Source of the DNA: an uncultured Erythrobacter sp.
GTDB lineage: Bacteria; Pseudomonadota; Alphaproteobacteria; Sphingomonadales; Sphingomonadaceae
Direction of reading: 5' to 3'
DNA: 64,000 nt
Assembly: GCA_947488755.1 (NCBI GenBank)
Contig: CANLAD010000001.1
Coordinates: 1,626,247 to 1,690,246, forward strand
The position numbers and the translations under genes are program-made. Every line of letters begins with the position of its first letter. Within the stretch, counting starts at the first letter, position 1. This document shows positions 38,633 to 48,440 of this stretch, piece by piece. The notes under the pieces are model-generated. The model ran no database searches. It was not told the origin of the DNA and saw nothing but the letters and a program-made list of their open reading frames with translations.

Positions 38633-39955
38633 GTGCTTAGCAATCCGATTCGGTTGATCCCGCTGTTGTTCCTCGCCGCCATTGCGATCGGCACCGTACT
38701 GCTCAGCCTGCCGGTCGCGCGCGCTGGCGACGGAAGCGCTCCGTTCATGACCGCATTATTCACAGCCACGTCCGCGGTCGCGGTGACGGGCCTGATCGTG
38801 GTCGACACACCGACCTACTGGTCTGGCCCGGGGCAGGTCATCGTCTTACTGCTGTTCCAGATCGGCGGTTTCGGGATCATGACAGCCGCGACCCTGCTGG
38901 GCATCGTCGCGGGTCGCGGGTTCAACCTGCGCGCGCGCATGGCGACGCAGGTGGAGCGGCGGCGGCTTGATATCGGCGACGCGCGCTCGGTGCTCAAACT
39001 GGTGCTGGCAATCACGCTGGCGGTCGAGGCGATTGTCACAGCGATCCTGACGCTGCGACTGCGGTTCAGCTATGGCTACGATTGGGGCGAGGCGCTGTGG
39101 CACGGGCTGTTCCAAGCGGTCAGCGCGTTCAACAATGCGGGGTTTTCCAGCTATTCCGACTCGATGATGGGGTTCCAGACCGACTGGCTGATGCTCACGC
39201 CGATCATGATTGCCGTCATCATTACCGCGCTCGGCTTTCCCGTGATGCAGGAATTGCGCGCCCGGCCGCTCGCAGTGCGAAAATGGACACTGCATTCCAA
39301 GATCACCGTGTCGGCCACGATCGTTCTTCTGGCGGCCGGATGGATCGGTACGCTGGCGGCGGAATGGAGCAATCCCGACACGCTCGGCCCGATGGGGTTG
39401 GGCACCAAGTCGCTCAACGCCGCGTTCCATTCGGTCATGCCGCGCACCGCGGGGTTCAACAGCCTCGATGTGGGCAGCTTTCGCGACGAAACCTTGATGG
39501 GCAATTACCTGCTGATGTTCATTGGCGGAGGCAGCGCGGGCACGGCGGGCGGAATCAAGATCACGACCTTCGCTGTCCTCCTCGCCATTGTCGTTTCAGA
39601 AGTGCGCGGACAGCGCGACGTCGTGCTGTTCGGGCGGCGGCTGAGCAGCGATATCGAACGTCAGGCCTTGTCGGTGATCATCCTCGCACTGATCCTGATC
39701 GCCGGGGCGACCGCGATCCTTCTGATAATCACCGATCTTGCCATGCAGGACGTCCTGTTCGAGGCGATCTCGGCATTCTCGACCGTCGGCTTGTCGACCG
39801 GCATCACCGCCGATCTGCCGCCGCTTGGCCAGCTTGTCCTCATCGCGCTCATGTTCATCGGGCGGGTGGGCACGATCACGGTTGCGACCGCGCTAGCGCT
39901 GGGCGAAGCTCGCCGACCATTCCGCTATCCCGAGGAGAACCCGATTGTCGGTTAG
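38633..39955 (+). CDS. TrkH/KtrB family potassium uptake membrane subunit
   Basis: A 440-residue inner-membrane ion channel subunit with four pore-loop repeats, each with a filter-like segment: TSAVAVTGLIVV, SAFNNAGFSSYS, PRTAGFNSLDV and SAFSTVGLSTGI. The M2C2-type loop with GGGSAGTAGGIKITTF, typical of Ktr/Trk gating, is present. It starts at a GTG with GAGATCGGG upstream. The stop overlaps the next gene, an RCK-domain subunit, so the pair forms a complete Ktr-type K+ (Na+-coupled) system. Confidence 0.93.
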   Translation: MLSNPIRLIPLLFLAAIAIGTVLLSLPVARAGDGSAPFMTALFTATSAVAVTGLIVVDTPTYWSGPGQVIVLLLFQIGGFGIMTAATLLGIVAGRGFNLRARMATQVERRRLDIGDARSVLKLVLAITLAVEAIVTAILTLRLRFSYGYDWGEALWHGLFQAVSAFNNAGFSSYSDSMMGFQTDWLMLTPIMIAVIITALGFPVMQELRARPLAVRKWTLHSKITVSATIVLLAAGWIGTLAAEWSNPDTLGPMGLGTKSLNAAFHSVMPRTAGFNSLDVGSFRDETLMGNYLLMFIGGGSAGTAGGIKITTFAVLLAIVVSEVRGQRDVVLFGRRLSSDIERQALSVIILALILIAGATAILLIITDLAMQDVLFEAISAFSTVGLSTGITADLPPLGQLVLIALMFIGRVGTITVATALALGEARRPFRYPEENPIVG

Positions 39956-40616
39956 AAACAGGAAGCCCGTGCTGGTCATCGGTCTGGGCCGCTTCGGACG
40001 CGCCGTTGCCGGCTCGCTGGAGGCGATGGGGCACGAGGTGCTGGGGGTCGATACCGACCCCGATTGCGTGCGACGCATGGTCGACGAGGTAACGCAGTGC
40101 ATGGAAGCGGACACCACCGACAGCGATACGCTGAGACGCATGGGGGTCGCGGATTTCGAGGCCGCGGTGGTCGGCATCGGCAGCGATATCGAAGCGAGCC
40201 TGCTTACCGTGTTGGCGCTATCCGACCTCGGCGTCCCGCAAATCTGGGCCAAGGCGGTGAACGAAAACCACGGTCGCATCCTCGAGCGCGTGGGCGCGAC
40301 CAACGTGGTCTATCCCGAAGCGCGCATGGGCGAACGCGTCGCGCATATCCTGTCAGGCCGAATGATCGACTACATCGAGTTCGACGACGATTTTGCGATC
40401 GCCAAGATGGTTGCGCCCAATGAAGTGATCGGCGCTACTCTTGGCCAAAGCGGCATCCGCACCGATCACGGCGTCACGGTTGTTGGTGTAAAGCGCGCAG
40501 GCGCCGACTTCGTCTATGCCGAAGCGCACACCTTCGTCGAAATGGGCGACCTGCTGATCGTGTCAGGCACCCGTGAGCGGGTAGAGAGGTTTGTGGCTCA
40601 CGCTGCGGAATCGTGA
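39945..40616 (+). CDS. TrkA/KtrA family potassium channel regulatory subunit
   Basis: A 223-residue cytoplasmic ring subunit. The RCK_N Rossmann domain begins VLVIGLGRFGRAVAGSLEAMGHEVLGVDTD (residues 9-38) and binds nucleotide to gate the membrane subunit. An RCK_C domain (about 140-220) closes it. The start is an uncommon TTG at 39945 that overlaps the upstream stop by 11 bp; GAGGAG 9 nt upstream supports it. The stop lies only 18 bp from the convergent gatB stop, with no terminator between. Confidence 0.93.
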   Translation: MSVRNRKPVLVIGLGRFGRAVAGSLEAMGHEVLGVDTDPDCVRRMVDEVTQCMEADTTDSDTLRRMGVADFEAAVVGIGSDIEASLLTVLALSDLGVPQIWAKAVNENHGRILERVGATNVVYPEARMGERVAHILSGRMIDYIEFDDDFAIAKMVAPNEVIGATLGQSGIRTDHGVTVVGVKRAGADFVYAEAHTFVEMGDLLIVSGTRERVERFVAHAAES

Positions 40617-40634
40617 GGGTCGCAATTCAAACCG

Positions 40635-42131
40635 CTACCCCAGCCGCTCTTTCAGGAGCTGGTTTACCACCGCCGGGTTGGCCTTGCCCTTCATCGCCTT
40701 CATCGTCTGGCCGACGAAGAAGCCGAACAGCTTGTCCTTGCCAGCCTTATACTGCTCCACCTTGTCTTCGTTTTCGGCAAGGATTCGGTCGACTTCGGCT
40801 TCGATCGCGCCCGTGTCGCTCACCTGCTTGAGGCCTTCGGTCTCGGCGATTTCGGCGGGTTCGCGGCCTTCCCTCAGCACGATCTCGAAGATTTCCTTCG
40901 CCTGACCGCCGCTGATCTCGCCGTTGTCCTGCATGGCGAGGATAGCGGCCTGACGCTCGGCGGTTGCGTTGGCCGCGTCACCTTCCTCGCCAACAGATTT
41001 CATCACGCCCGGCGCAACCGAAAGCGCCCAATTGGCGACCTGGGTTGCGACCTTGGTTTCGGGCTTGCCGGTGGCGCTGGCGGTTGCCGACAGAAGCGTT
41101 TCGAAGCGGGCAAACGTCTCGACCTCAGCGGTCAGCTCGCGCGCGTTGTAAGGAGTGAGGCCAAGCTCTTCCTCATACCGCCGCCGCTTGGCATCGGGGA
41201 GTTCGGGCAGCGATGCGCGGCATTCGTCGAGGAAGCTGTCCTCAAGCTGCAGCGGGAGCAGGTCGGGGTCGGGGAAGTAGCGGTAATCGTGCGCGTCCTC
41301 CTTCGATCGCATGGTGCGCGTGGTGCCGGTCGCGACGTCGAACAGCCGCGTTTCCTGATCGACGCTACCCCCAGCCTCGATCACGTCGACCTGACGGTTC
41401 GCTTCGTATTCGATGACCTGCATGACGAAGCGCACGGAGTTGACGTTCTTCGTTTCGGTCCGCGTGCCCAGCTCCTCGCCGACGCGGCGCACGCTGACAT
41501 TGACGTCGGCGCGCATCGAGCCTTCTTCCATGTTGCCGTCGCACGAACCGACATAGCGCAGGATGCTGCGCAGCTTGCGCACATAGGCCCCAGCCTCCGC
41601 GGGCGAGCGCATGTCGGGGCGGCTGACGATCTCCATCAGCGCGACGCCGCAGCGGTTCAAGTCGACATAGGACATGGTCGGGTGCTGATCGTGCATCAGC
41701 TTGCCCGCATCCTGTTCCACATGAATGCGCTCGATCCCGATGACCTTGTCCTGCGCAATACCAGCCTTCTCGTCGGCGTCGATCAGCAGTTGTCCCTCGC
41801 CCACCAGCGGATGATAGAGCTGGCTGATCTGATAGCCCTGCGGCAGATCGGCGTAGAAGTAGTTCTTGCGATCGAACCGGCTCCAGCGATTGATCTCCGC
41901 CTCGATCGCCATGCCGGTGCGCACCGCCTGGCGGATGCATTCGCGGTTCGGCACGGGCAGCATTCCGGGCATTGCCGCATCGACGAGGCTGACCTGCGTG
42001 TTCGGCTCCGCTCCGAATGCGGTGGAAGCGCCGGAGAACAGCTTGGCGTGGGAAGTCACCTGCGCATGAACTTCAAGGCCGATCACGACCTCCCATTCGC
42101 CGGTCTGCCCCTGGATGCGGTAATCAGTCAT
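40635..42131 (-). CDS. gatB: Asp/Glu-tRNA(Asn/Gln) amidotransferase subunit B
   Basis: A 498-residue kinase/transamidation subunit of GatCAB that converts mis-acylated Glu-tRNAGln and/or Asp-tRNAAsn. The catalytic cradle begins [23 protein letters not shown] and includes [17 protein letters not shown] and [12 protein letters not shown]. The C-terminal helical and YqeY tail (about 350-498, ending [14 protein letters not shown]) binds tRNA. It is the last gene of the minus-strand gatC-gatA-gatB run, 31 bp after a methyltransferase gene that interrupts the usual gatA-gatB neighbourhood. Confidence 0.97.
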   Translation of the reverse strand: MTDYRIQGQTGEWEVVIGLEVHAQVTSHAKLFSGASTAFGAEPNTQVSLVDAAMPGMLPVPNRECIRQAVRTGMAIEAEINRWSRFDRKNYFYADLPQGYQISQLYHPLVGEGQLLIDADEKAGIAQDKVIGIERIHVEQDAGKLMHDQHPTMSYVDLNRCGVALMEIVSRPDMRSPAEAGAYVRKLRSILRYVGSCDGNMEEGSMRADVNVSVRRVGEELGTRTETKNVNSVRFVMQVIEYEANRQVDVIEAGGSVDQETRLFDVATGTTRTMRSKEDAHDYRYFPDPDLLPLQLEDSFLDECRASLPELPDAKRRRYEEELGLTPYNARELTAEVETFARFETLLSATASATGKPETKVATQVANWALSVAPGVMKSVGEEGDAANATAERQAAILAMQDNGEISGGQAKEIFEIVLREGREPAEIAETEGLKQVSDTGAIEAEVDRILAENEDKVEQYKAGKDKLFGFFVGQTMKAMKGKANPAVVNQLLKERLG

Positions 42132-42162
42132 TGTGGCTTGGGTTTCTTCCTGTCTTCGAACA

Positions 42163-42933
42163 TCAACTGTATTTGACGATATCGCTGTTTGTCAGGGCTT
42201 CGCGGCGCAGAAGCACCATCTCCCTTTCGGGGCTTGGCGGCGCGTAATCGTCGAAGCGATACAAGACTTCGGCTTCGGGAAAAAGCAAGGGCGACTTGAA
42301 CAGATTGAGCTGCCGGAAATCGCCGGTCACGATCGGACGGTTCGGCACGTCCGCGCTGACATGCGACGTCACCAGCAGATATTCGATGTTAGATCGGAGG
42401 AAATTTTCCAGCGCTTTTTTGATGTGAGCGAACGAGAAGTGGAACAGCACGTCGCGGCACAGCCAGACGTCGCAATCGGGAAACGGGGTTTCGAGAATGT
42501 CGAAGACCTGGAACGAGGCACGCTCGTAATCGCAGCTGGCGCGCGCCATTTCCACCACTTCGGGCACGATATCGCCGCCGATATAGTCGATATCCATGTC
42601 GTCGAGAATGCGGCTCATCCAGTGAAGGTCTCCGCATGGCACATCGATCATGGATCGAATGCCGAATTGCTTCACCATTTTAGGCAATTCGCGCCGAATG
42701 CTTTCGGTTTGCGCGAAGGAGGAGCCTAAGCCGCTAACGCTCTCGCTATCTCCCCAATAACGCGTCTTGTAGATATGCTTGAAAACGCCCGCATGTCCTC
42801 GCGGGCCAAATCTCAAGGAGCGCATGGCTCTTCGCGCGATTGAGTAGGGGGTTGGCACGGCATTTCTCCACCATACCCCTGTTTCACGTTCCGCAAATCC
42901 GCCGAGACCAGCACGCCCACCGATCGATCTCAC
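42163..42933 (-). CDS. class I SAM-dependent methyltransferase embedded in the gat operon
   Basis: 256 residues. The N-terminal part has [24 protein letters not shown], a block I associate with methyltransferases found in polysaccharide loci. SAM motif I is [12 protein letters not shown], with the acidic [10 protein letters not shown], and motif IV is [13 protein letters not shown]. Starts further in (for example the Met of MRSLRFG) are possible, so the first 35 residues are uncertain. It is 8 bp from the upstream small membrane gene and 31 bp from gatB, so it is probably in the same transcript. The substrate is unknown; a sugar or surface glycan is the family-based guess. Confidence 0.85.
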   Translation of the reverse strand: MRSIGGRAGLGGFAERETGVWWRNAVPTPYSIARRAMRSLRFGPRGHAGVFKHIYKTRYWGDSESVSGLGSSFAQTESIRRELPKMVKQFGIRSMIDVPCGDLHWMSRILDDMDIDYIGGDIVPEVVEMARASCDYERASFQVFDILETPFPDCDVWLCRDVLFHFSFAHIKKALENFLRSNIEYLLVTSHVSADVPNRPIVTGDFRQLNLFKSPLLFPEAEVLYRFDDYAPPSPEREMVLLRREALTNSDIVKYS

Positions 42934-42941
42934 GTCCGAAC

Positions 42942-43181
42942 TTATCGCTGATCCCTTGCGTCTTTTGCACCAGTTTCGTCGTTTGCTTCAAGCGGTGTGG
43001 CGGGTGGTTGAGCGCCCGCCTGTCTCGGATCGTCCGAAATCAGCTTTCCATCGGGTCCGAAGCGCGCTTCGCCGTGGTCGACATTCTTGCGCACCCAATT
43101 GGCGACCATGAAAGTGGCCGGCACCGCGAGGGCGATGCCGATCCCGGCAGCCCAGAGCACGGTGTCTTCATTCACCACCAC
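42942..43181 (-). CDS. small single-pass membrane protein in the gat operon
   Basis: 79 residues: a short N-terminus, one hydrophobic helix ([21 protein letters not shown], about residues 9-29), then a polar tail with [13 protein letters not shown] and a low-complexity Pro/Ala/Asp end. The ATG overlaps the gatA stop by 10 bp, which argues for translational coupling. No family function is known to me. Confidence 0.8.
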   Translation of the reverse strand: MVVNEDTVLWAAGIGIALAVPATFMVANWVRKNVDHGEARFGPDGKLISDDPRQAGAQPPATPLEANDETGAKDARDQR

Positions 43182-44653
43182 TTCTCCGGCGCATGATCGA
43201 ACCCGGCGCGATTCTGGATGGCGAGGCCTGCGTCAAGCACGCTCTGCTCATCGAACGGCTTGCCGACCAGCTGCAGACCGAGCGGCAGGCCATCGGGATT
43301 TAGCATCGCAGGCACGCTCATCGCGGGGAGGCCTGCAAGGCTCGCGGGGACGGCGAAGACGTCGTTGAGATACATGGTCAGCGGATCGTCATCGAGGCTG
43401 CCGAGCGGGAAGCTGGCTGTCGGCGTGGTCGGCGCGAGGATGAGGTCGCATTGCGCCCACGCCTGCTCGAAGTCACGAGCGACCAGCGTGCGGATCTTTT
43501 GCGCCTGGTTGTAATAGGCATCGTAGAAACCTGCGCTGAGCACGTAAGTACCGATCAGGATGCGCCGCTTGACCTCATCACCAAAGCCCGCCTCGCGCGT
43601 CTCCGCGTACATGTCCTGCAATCCTGCACCATCAGGCAAGTCGCGCAGGCCATAACGCACGCCGTCATAGCGGGCGAGGTTGGAGGACGCTTCGGCAGGG
43701 GCGATGATGTAGTAGGCGGGCAGCGCGTATTTGGTGTGCGGCAGCGAGACATCGACGATCGTCGCACCGGCATCCTTCAGCCAAGCCTTGCCCTGCTCCC
43801 AGCTGTCGAGGATGGCATCACTGGTCCCGTCCATGCGGTATTCGCGCGGGATGCCGATGCGCTTGCCCTTGAGATCGGCGGAGAGCGTAGCTTCCCAGTC
43901 GGGCACGTCCATCTTGAGGCTGGTCGCATCCTTGGGGTCGAAGCCCGCCATCGCGCCCAGCATGATCGCGCAATCCTCAACGCTGCGCGCCATCGGACCG
44001 GCCTGATCAAGGCTGGAGGCGAACGCCACCGTGCCCCAGCGGGAGCAACGGCCATAGGTCGGCTTGATCCCGCAAATCCCTGCGAACGCCGCGGGCTGGC
44101 GAATCGAGCCGCCCGTGTCGGTGCCGGTCGCTGCTGGCGCGATCCGCGCGGCGACCGCGCTGGACGATCCGCCCGAAGAGCCGCCGGGGCTCATCGCGGC
44201 GTTGGTGCCCTGCTTTCGCCAGGGTGAGGCAACGTTGCCGAAATGGGAGGTCTCGTTCGAGCTTCCCATCGCGAACTGGTCGAGATTGAGCTTGCCCAGC
44301 ATCCCCGCGCCCGCATCCCACAGGTTCTGCGAGACGGTCGATTCGTAAGGCGGTACGAACCCTTCGAGGATGTGGCTCGCCGCGGTGGTCTGCACGCCCT
44401 TGGTCGCGAACAGATCCTTCATCCCGATCGGCACACCCGCCATCGGGCCAAGCTGTTTGCCATCGGCGCGCGCTGTATCGGTCGCATCCGCTGCGGCCAG
44501 CGCATGGTCGGGCGTGGTGACGATAAAGGCGTTGAGCGCGGCTGCATCAGCGACAGCGGCGTTGAAGCCTTCCGCCACTTCGCGCGCGGTGAAATCGCCA
44601 TCGCGCACGCCGTCGCGAATGGCCTTGACGCCAAGTTTCGTGAGGTCGGTCAT
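43172..44653 (-). CDS. gatA: Asp/Glu-tRNA(Asn/Gln) amidotransferase subunit A
   Basis: A 493-residue amidase that releases ammonia from glutamine for GatB. The Ser-Ser-Lys triad is readable: Lys in [12 protein letters not shown] (near 78), the cis-Ser in the [16 protein letters not shown] glycine/serine-rich loop (about 152-168), and the nucleophile Ser in [14 protein letters not shown]. The start overlaps the gatC stop by 4 bp (ATGA), and the stop overlaps the next small gene. This is the standard gatC-gatA coupling. Confidence 0.97.
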   Translation of the reverse strand: MTDLTKLGVKAIRDGVRDGDFTAREVAEGFNAAVADAAALNAFIVTTPDHALAAADATDTARADGKQLGPMAGVPIGMKDLFATKGVQTTAASHILEGFVPPYESTVSQNLWDAGAGMLGKLNLDQFAMGSSNETSHFGNVASPWRKQGTNAAMSPGGSSGGSSSAVAARIAPAATGTDTGGSIRQPAAFAGICGIKPTYGRCSRWGTVAFASSLDQAGPMARSVEDCAIMLGAMAGFDPKDATSLKMDVPDWEATLSADLKGKRIGIPREYRMDGTSDAILDSWEQGKAWLKDAGATIVDVSLPHTKYALPAYYIIAPAEASSNLARYDGVRYGLRDLPDGAGLQDMYAETREAGFGDEVKRRILIGTYVLSAGFYDAYYNQAQKIRTLVARDFEQAWAQCDLILAPTTPTASFPLGSLDDDPLTMYLNDVFAVPASLAGLPAMSVPAMLNPDGLPLGLQLVGKPFDEQSVLDAGLAIQNRAGFDHAPEKWW

Positions 44654-44952
44654 TCAATCACCTTGGGCACGCCGAAAAAGCCGTGTTCGGCCGCAGGCGC
44701 ATTAGCGAGAATATCCTCGCGCCGCCCGCCGCCGGTCTTGGGATCGGCATCGACTTCGTCCGCGCGCAGGCGCAGCGCGTTGGGGATCACCGCGCTCATC
44801 GGCTCGACCCCCTCGACATCGACTTCGCCGAGCTGTTCGACCCAGCCGAGGATCTGGTTGAGCTCGGGCACCATGTGCTCAAGCTCGTCGTCGCTCAGGC
44901 GGATGCGGGCAAGGCTCGCAATCTTGGCGACCTGTTCCTTATCGACCGACAT
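44650..44952 (-). CDS. gatC: Asp/Glu-tRNA(Asn/Gln) amidotransferase subunit C
   Basis: 100 residues beginning [21 protein letters not shown] with [22 protein letters not shown] in the middle, the two blocks that define GatC. GatC wraps around and stabilises the GatA-GatB complex. It is 38 bp after the FKBP gene and overlaps gatA by 4 bp. Confidence 0.96.
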   Translation of the reverse strand: MSVDKEQVAKIASLARIRLSDDELEHMVPELNQILGWVEQLGEVDVEGVEPMSAVIPNALRLRADEVDADPKTGGGRREDILANAPAAEHGFFGVPKVIE

Positions 44953-44990
44953 GCGTTTTCGCTTCCTTCAGTTGCGATCGAGCGGTTCGA

Positions 44991-45569
44991 TCAGTTACCG
45001 GGCGTCTCGCCGGGAACGTTGGTTGCCGGTCCACCCGGCCCAGCTCCCTGAAGCGCCTGCTGAAGCATTGCGAGGTTGCGGTCGAATGTCTCGCGGGTCA
45101 TGAAATCGATGACTTCGATCTCGAAAATCAGGTCAGCATCTGGCGGGATCGGCGCGCCCGGAGGCGGCTCTGAGCCATAAGCCTGTTCCGAGGGGATGTA
45201 GAGCTCGTAGGAGCCGCCCTTCTGAACCTGCTGCAGGCCCTTGTAGAAACCCTCGATCGTTGCGTTCGGCTCCACCGGGAAGGGGCTTCCTTCCGGGAAG
45301 ATGCCTTCGACCGGAAGTGGAATGTCCTGCGATTGGTCGAACACCTCGCCGGTTTCGGCAAGCTTGCCCGTATAGCGCACGAACACCATGTCCCCTTCGT
45401 TGGGAGTGGGGCCGGTGCCCTCCACGACGGTGTCGATGCTGAACCCCTTGGGAACGGCGGCAAAGGCGAAACCTGCACCCACCAGTATGGCGACCGCGAT
45501 GCCCAGCCACAGCTTGGTCAGCGATCCTTTCGACACCGGCTGGATCGGTACGCGGGTGACTTCGGTCAT
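44991..45569 (-). CDS. FKBP-type peptidyl-prolyl cis-trans isomerase, membrane-anchored
   Basis: 192 residues. An N-terminal transmembrane helix (about 20-38, LWLGIAVAILVGAGFAFA) puts the catalytic part in the periplasm. The FKBP domain runs from about 48 to 156, with DMVFVRYTGKLAETGEVFDQS, the loop FYKGLQQVQKGGSYELYIPSEQAYGSE and LIFEIEVIDF. It isomerises Xaa-Pro bonds during folding of envelope proteins. A helical Gln/Ala/Pro-rich tail follows. It lies between rpsU and gatC on the same strand and may be the first gene of the gat transcript. Confidence 0.93.
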   Translation of the reverse strand: MTEVTRVPIQPVSKGSLTKLWLGIAVAILVGAGFAFAAVPKGFSIDTVVEGTGPTPNEGDMVFVRYTGKLAETGEVFDQSQDIPLPVEGIFPEGSPFPVEPNATIEGFYKGLQQVQKGGSYELYIPSEQAYGSEPPPGAPIPPDADLIFEIEVIDFMTRETFDRNLAMLQQALQGAGPGGPATNVPGETPGN

Positions 45570-45654
45570 TGGAATGTCCCGTATTTGGTTTGGCGGTTGT
45601 CGCGGGGTTAAGCCTGAAACGTAAACGCCCGCAAAAGCAAACCCCTTGAACGCG

Positions 45655-45686
45655 TCAGGGCGCGAGAGAATTGTCCCGCGCCCTGA
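45655..45686. terminator. GC hairpin between rpsU and the FKBP gene
   Basis: A perfect 10-bp stem TCAGGGCGCG/CGCGCCCTGA has a 12-nt loop. It has no adjacent T run on the minus strand, so termination is doubtful. Confidence 0.35.
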
Positions 45687-45768
45687 TGGCGTATCCGGTT
45701 TTTCGTTTCAAGCGATTGGGAGCGGCTCGTCACGAAACCTGGCGTTTCCCCGAGCCACCCGGCCAGAG

Positions 45769-45975
45769 TTACTTGACCCCGTCGCGCTCCGCCCGCTTAC
45801 GCTCCAGCTTGCGCGCGCGGCGCACGGCAGCGGCCTTTTCACGGGCGCGCTTTTCGCTGGGCTTTTCATAGTGGCGACGCAGCTTCATCTCGCGATAAAC
45901 GCCTTCACGCTGCAGCTTCTTCTTGAGCGCGCGGAGGGCTTGATCGACATTGTTATCGCGAACCATGATCTGCAT
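45769..45975 (-). CDS. rpsU: 30S ribosomal protein S21
   Basis: A 68-residue, highly basic protein. The start [46 protein letters not shown] is diagnostic for bS21, followed by an Arg/Lys/Ala-rich helix. It joins the 30S platform near the anti-Shine-Dalgarno region. It stands alone, with 193 bp to the FKBP gene and 217 bp to the divergent crcB. I saw no leader structure upstream. Confidence 0.97.
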   Translation of the reverse strand: MQIMVRDNNVDQALRALKKKLQREGVYREMKLRRHYEKPSEKRAREKAAAVRRARKLERKRAERDGVK

Positions 45976-46192
45976 AAACGGACACTACCTTGTTTCAAAA
46001 GCGCCGAGCCCGCTGAAATCCTTGCGGGAATGCGCATAAGTTTGACGCTAAAACAGGCGCGACTCCCAACAGGGGCGCGCTCCGAGCCTTCGGTATAGCC
46101 ATAATCGCCCGGATTGGCAAGCTATGCGCGCGATGCGGCCTGCGCGCAGACGCTAGGCAGGACGCCCTCGCCTCGCTAAGAGCGCCCGCACG

Positions 46193-46597
46193 ATGACATC
46201 GACCGCGCTCCCTCCCATCGCCGCCTCACTCTACGTCGCTCTTGGCGGAGCGCTGGGCGCGGTTGCTCGCTATCAGCTTGGCCGCGCGATGACATGGGTT
46301 GCCGGGCCGAACGCCCTGCTGCCTTGGGGGACATTGATTGCAAATGTGGCCGGGAGTCTCGCGATGGGGCTGCTGATGGGCTGGCTGGCGCGCAATGGCG
46401 GCGGCGAGATGCCGCGGCTTCTGCTGGGCGTCGGGCTGCTCGGCGGTTTCACCACGTTCAGCGCCTTCAGCTTTGAAACCATCCAATTGCTTGGGCGCGG
46501 GCAGGTCGGAACCGCCGCGCTCTATGTCGGTGCATCGGTTCTGGCAGGACTGGCTGCGCTCTATGCCGGGCTGTACATGATGCGCGGGGCCGCATGA
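46193..46597 (+). CDS. crcB: fluoride efflux channel CrcB (Fluc)
   Basis: A 134-residue, four-helix, dual-topology membrane protein that exports fluoride. Family signatures are GGALGAVARYQLG (residues 18-30), GTLIANVAGSLAMG with the pore Asn, and GGFTTFSAFSFE with the Phe-box and TFS motif. No fluoride riboswitch was recognised in the 95 bp upstream. The stop overlaps the next start (ATGA). Confidence 0.95.
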   Translation: MTSTALPPIAASLYVALGGALGAVARYQLGRAMTWVAGPNALLPWGTLIANVAGSLAMGLLMGWLARNGGGEMPRLLLGVGLLGGFTTFSAFSFETIQLLGRGQVGTAALYVGASVLAGLAALYAGLYMMRGAA

Positions 46598-47781
46598 GCG
46601 CGCGCGGACCTTCCGATGACGTGCGCCAGTTTACGGTTGGTGAGGACGATGACGGCGTGCGGCTCGACCGCTGGTTCAAGCGCAATCTGCCGCGCATCGG
46701 CTTTGCGACGATCTCGCGCTGGGCGCGCACCGGGCAGGTGCGGGTCGATGGCAAGCGCGCCAAGCCGGAAGATCGGCTGGCGACGGGTCAGGTGGTGCGG
46801 GTGCCACCTGGCGGAGAGACCACCGGCAAGGCGCCGAAAAAGCGCCGCGAACTGACCGCTGACGACATTGCGATGGTCCGTGCGATGGTGATCCGCGAAA
46901 CGCCCTCGGCCATCGTGCTCAACAAGCCCGCGGGCCTCGCGACTCAGGGCGGAACCAAGACCACGACCCATGTCGACGGGCTGCTGGACGCGTTCGTCGA
47001 GAGCGCGGACCAGCCCCGCCCCCGCCTCGTCCACCGGCTCGACAAAGACACCTCCGGCGTCCTTCTGATCGCCCGCACGCCGGGCAGCGCGGCGAGCTAT
47101 TCCAAGCGCTTCTCCGGCCGCAGCGCGCGCAAGGTTTACTGGGCGCTGGTCGTCGGCGTTCCGCAAGTGCGCGAGGGGACGATCGATGCCCCGCTCGCCA
47201 AACAACCGGGCAGCGGCGGCGAGAAGATGCATGTCGATGAAGACGAAGGCGCTCCGGCCAAGACCCGCTATCGCGTGGTCGAGCGCGCCGGGACGCGCGC
47301 GGCCTGGCTGGAACTGGAGCCGCTGACCGGGCGCACCCACCAGCTGCGCGTCCACTGCGCGGCGATGGGCCATCCGATCGTAGGCGATGGCAAATATGGC
47401 GGGCAGGACGCGTTTCTTACGGGCGCGATCAGCCGCAAGATGCACTTGCACGCCCGGCGGCTTATCATCGGCACGCCGGAAACGGGCGGAGGCGGCGGAA
47501 AGTTGGACGTGACCGCCGACCTCCCCGCCCACTTCGCCGCCAGCATGACCGCGCTGGGCTTTGAGGAAAGCGCGAGCGATGCCGCTCCGATCCGCGACGA
47601 AGCGCCCGAACGCACTCCGGCGGAGAAGAAGCAGGCCGCGCGCCGCCATGCCAAGCAATACCGCAAGGCGCGCCGGGGCGAGCGCCGCACCCGCACGACC
47701 TCCGCCGACACGGCGAAGCGGCAGGCGAAGGCGAAGAAAGGGGCAAAGGGTAAAGGCAAGCCCAAGGGGCCGCGCAAGTGA
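46594..47781 (+). CDS. RluA family 23S rRNA pseudouridine synthase with basic tail
   Basis: 395 residues. An S4 RNA-binding domain is at about 18-72 (DGVRLDRWFKRNLP, VRVDGKRAKPEDRL). The catalytic domain is at about 95-320, with the catalytic Asp in VHRLDKDTSGVLLIART and LTGRTHQLRVHCAAMGHPIVGD, as in RluC/RluD. The last 55 residues are an Arg/Lys-rich disordered tail (KKQAARRHAKQYRKARRGER and KAKKGAKGKGKPKGPRK), longer than in E. coli RluC, and could bind rRNA. It overlaps crcB and the HAD gene by 4 bp each. Confidence 0.93.
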   Translation: MSARGPSDDVRQFTVGEDDDGVRLDRWFKRNLPRIGFATISRWARTGQVRVDGKRAKPEDRLATGQVVRVPPGGETTGKAPKKRRELTADDIAMVRAMVIRETPSAIVLNKPAGLATQGGTKTTTHVDGLLDAFVESADQPRPRLVHRLDKDTSGVLLIARTPGSAASYSKRFSGRSARKVYWALVVGVPQVREGTIDAPLAKQPGSGGEKMHVDEDEGAPAKTRYRVVERAGTRAAWLELEPLTGRTHQLRVHCAAMGHPIVGDGKYGGQDAFLTGAISRKMHLHARRLIIGTPETGGGGGKLDVTADLPAHFAASMTALGFEESASDAAPIRDEAPERTPAEKKQAARRHAKQYRKARRGERRTRTTSADTAKRQAKAKKGAKGKGKPKGPRK

Positions 47782-48440
47782 GCGGCAAACTCGCCGTGTT
47801 CGATTGCGACGGGACGCTGGTCGATGGGCAGGCGGATGTGCTTTGGTCGATGCAGCGCGCGTTCGAGCGGGCGGAGCTGACCGCGCCCGATCCCGTACAG
47901 GTGCGCCGTATGGTCGGTCTCAGCCTGCCGGTTGCGGTGCGCGAGCTGGCTCCAACGCTTGATGAGAACAAGCGCCGCGACGTCACCGAGTTCTACAAAT
48001 CGAGCTTTCGTGCCCGGCGCGAGGAAGGGCTGTCGCACGAACCGCTCTATGACGGGATCGCCGATCTGCTGCGCGATCTGGTGGAGGACGGCTGGCAGTT
48101 GGCCGTCGCTACCGGCAAGTCGGATCGCGGACTGGCCGCCTGCCTCGCCGCGCACGGGATCGCGGACCTGTTCACCTCGCTCCAGACCGCCGACCGCCAC
48201 CCATCCAAGCCGCATCCCGCCATGCTTGAGACCGCTTTGTTCGAAGCGGGAGCGCAGACGGAAAAGGCGGTGATGATCGGGGACACGACGTTTGACATGC
48301 AGATGGCGCGTGCTGCGCGTGTGCGGGCCGTCGGGGTCGCCTGGGGCTATCACGAAGAGAGCGAGCTGACCGCGAGCGGCGCTGCCAGCGTGGCGCGCGA
48401 CGTCGCCGAATTGCGCGCCGATCTGAAAGGCTTCGCATGA
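47778..48440 (+). CDS. HAD-IA family hydrolase, phosphoglycolate phosphatase-like
   Basis: 220 residues. HAD motif I is FDCDGTLVDGQ (residues 8-18, nucleophile Asp), the helical C1 cap is at about 20-85, motif II is AVATGKSDRGL, motif III has the Lys in HPSKPHPAML, and motif IV is IGDTTFDMQMA. The start is GTG, overlapping the RluA stop (GTGA). It probably dephosphorylates a small phosphorylated metabolite; the genus-level substrate cannot be fixed. Confidence 0.92.
   Translation: MSGKLAVFDCDGTLVDGQADVLWSMQRAFERAELTAPDPVQVRRMVGLSLPVAVRELAPTLDENKRRDVTEFYKSSFRARREEGLSHEPLYDGIADLLRDLVEDGWQLAVATGKSDRGLAACLAAHGIADLFTSLQTADRHPSKPHPAMLETALFEAGAQTEKAVMIGDTTFDMQMARAARVRAVGVAWGYHEESELTASGAASVARDVAELRADLKGFA

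Noticed and set aside
46098..46192. A fluoride riboswitch before crcB
   Set aside because: I could not find the conserved pairing or core bases of the known fluoride riboswitch in this stretch.
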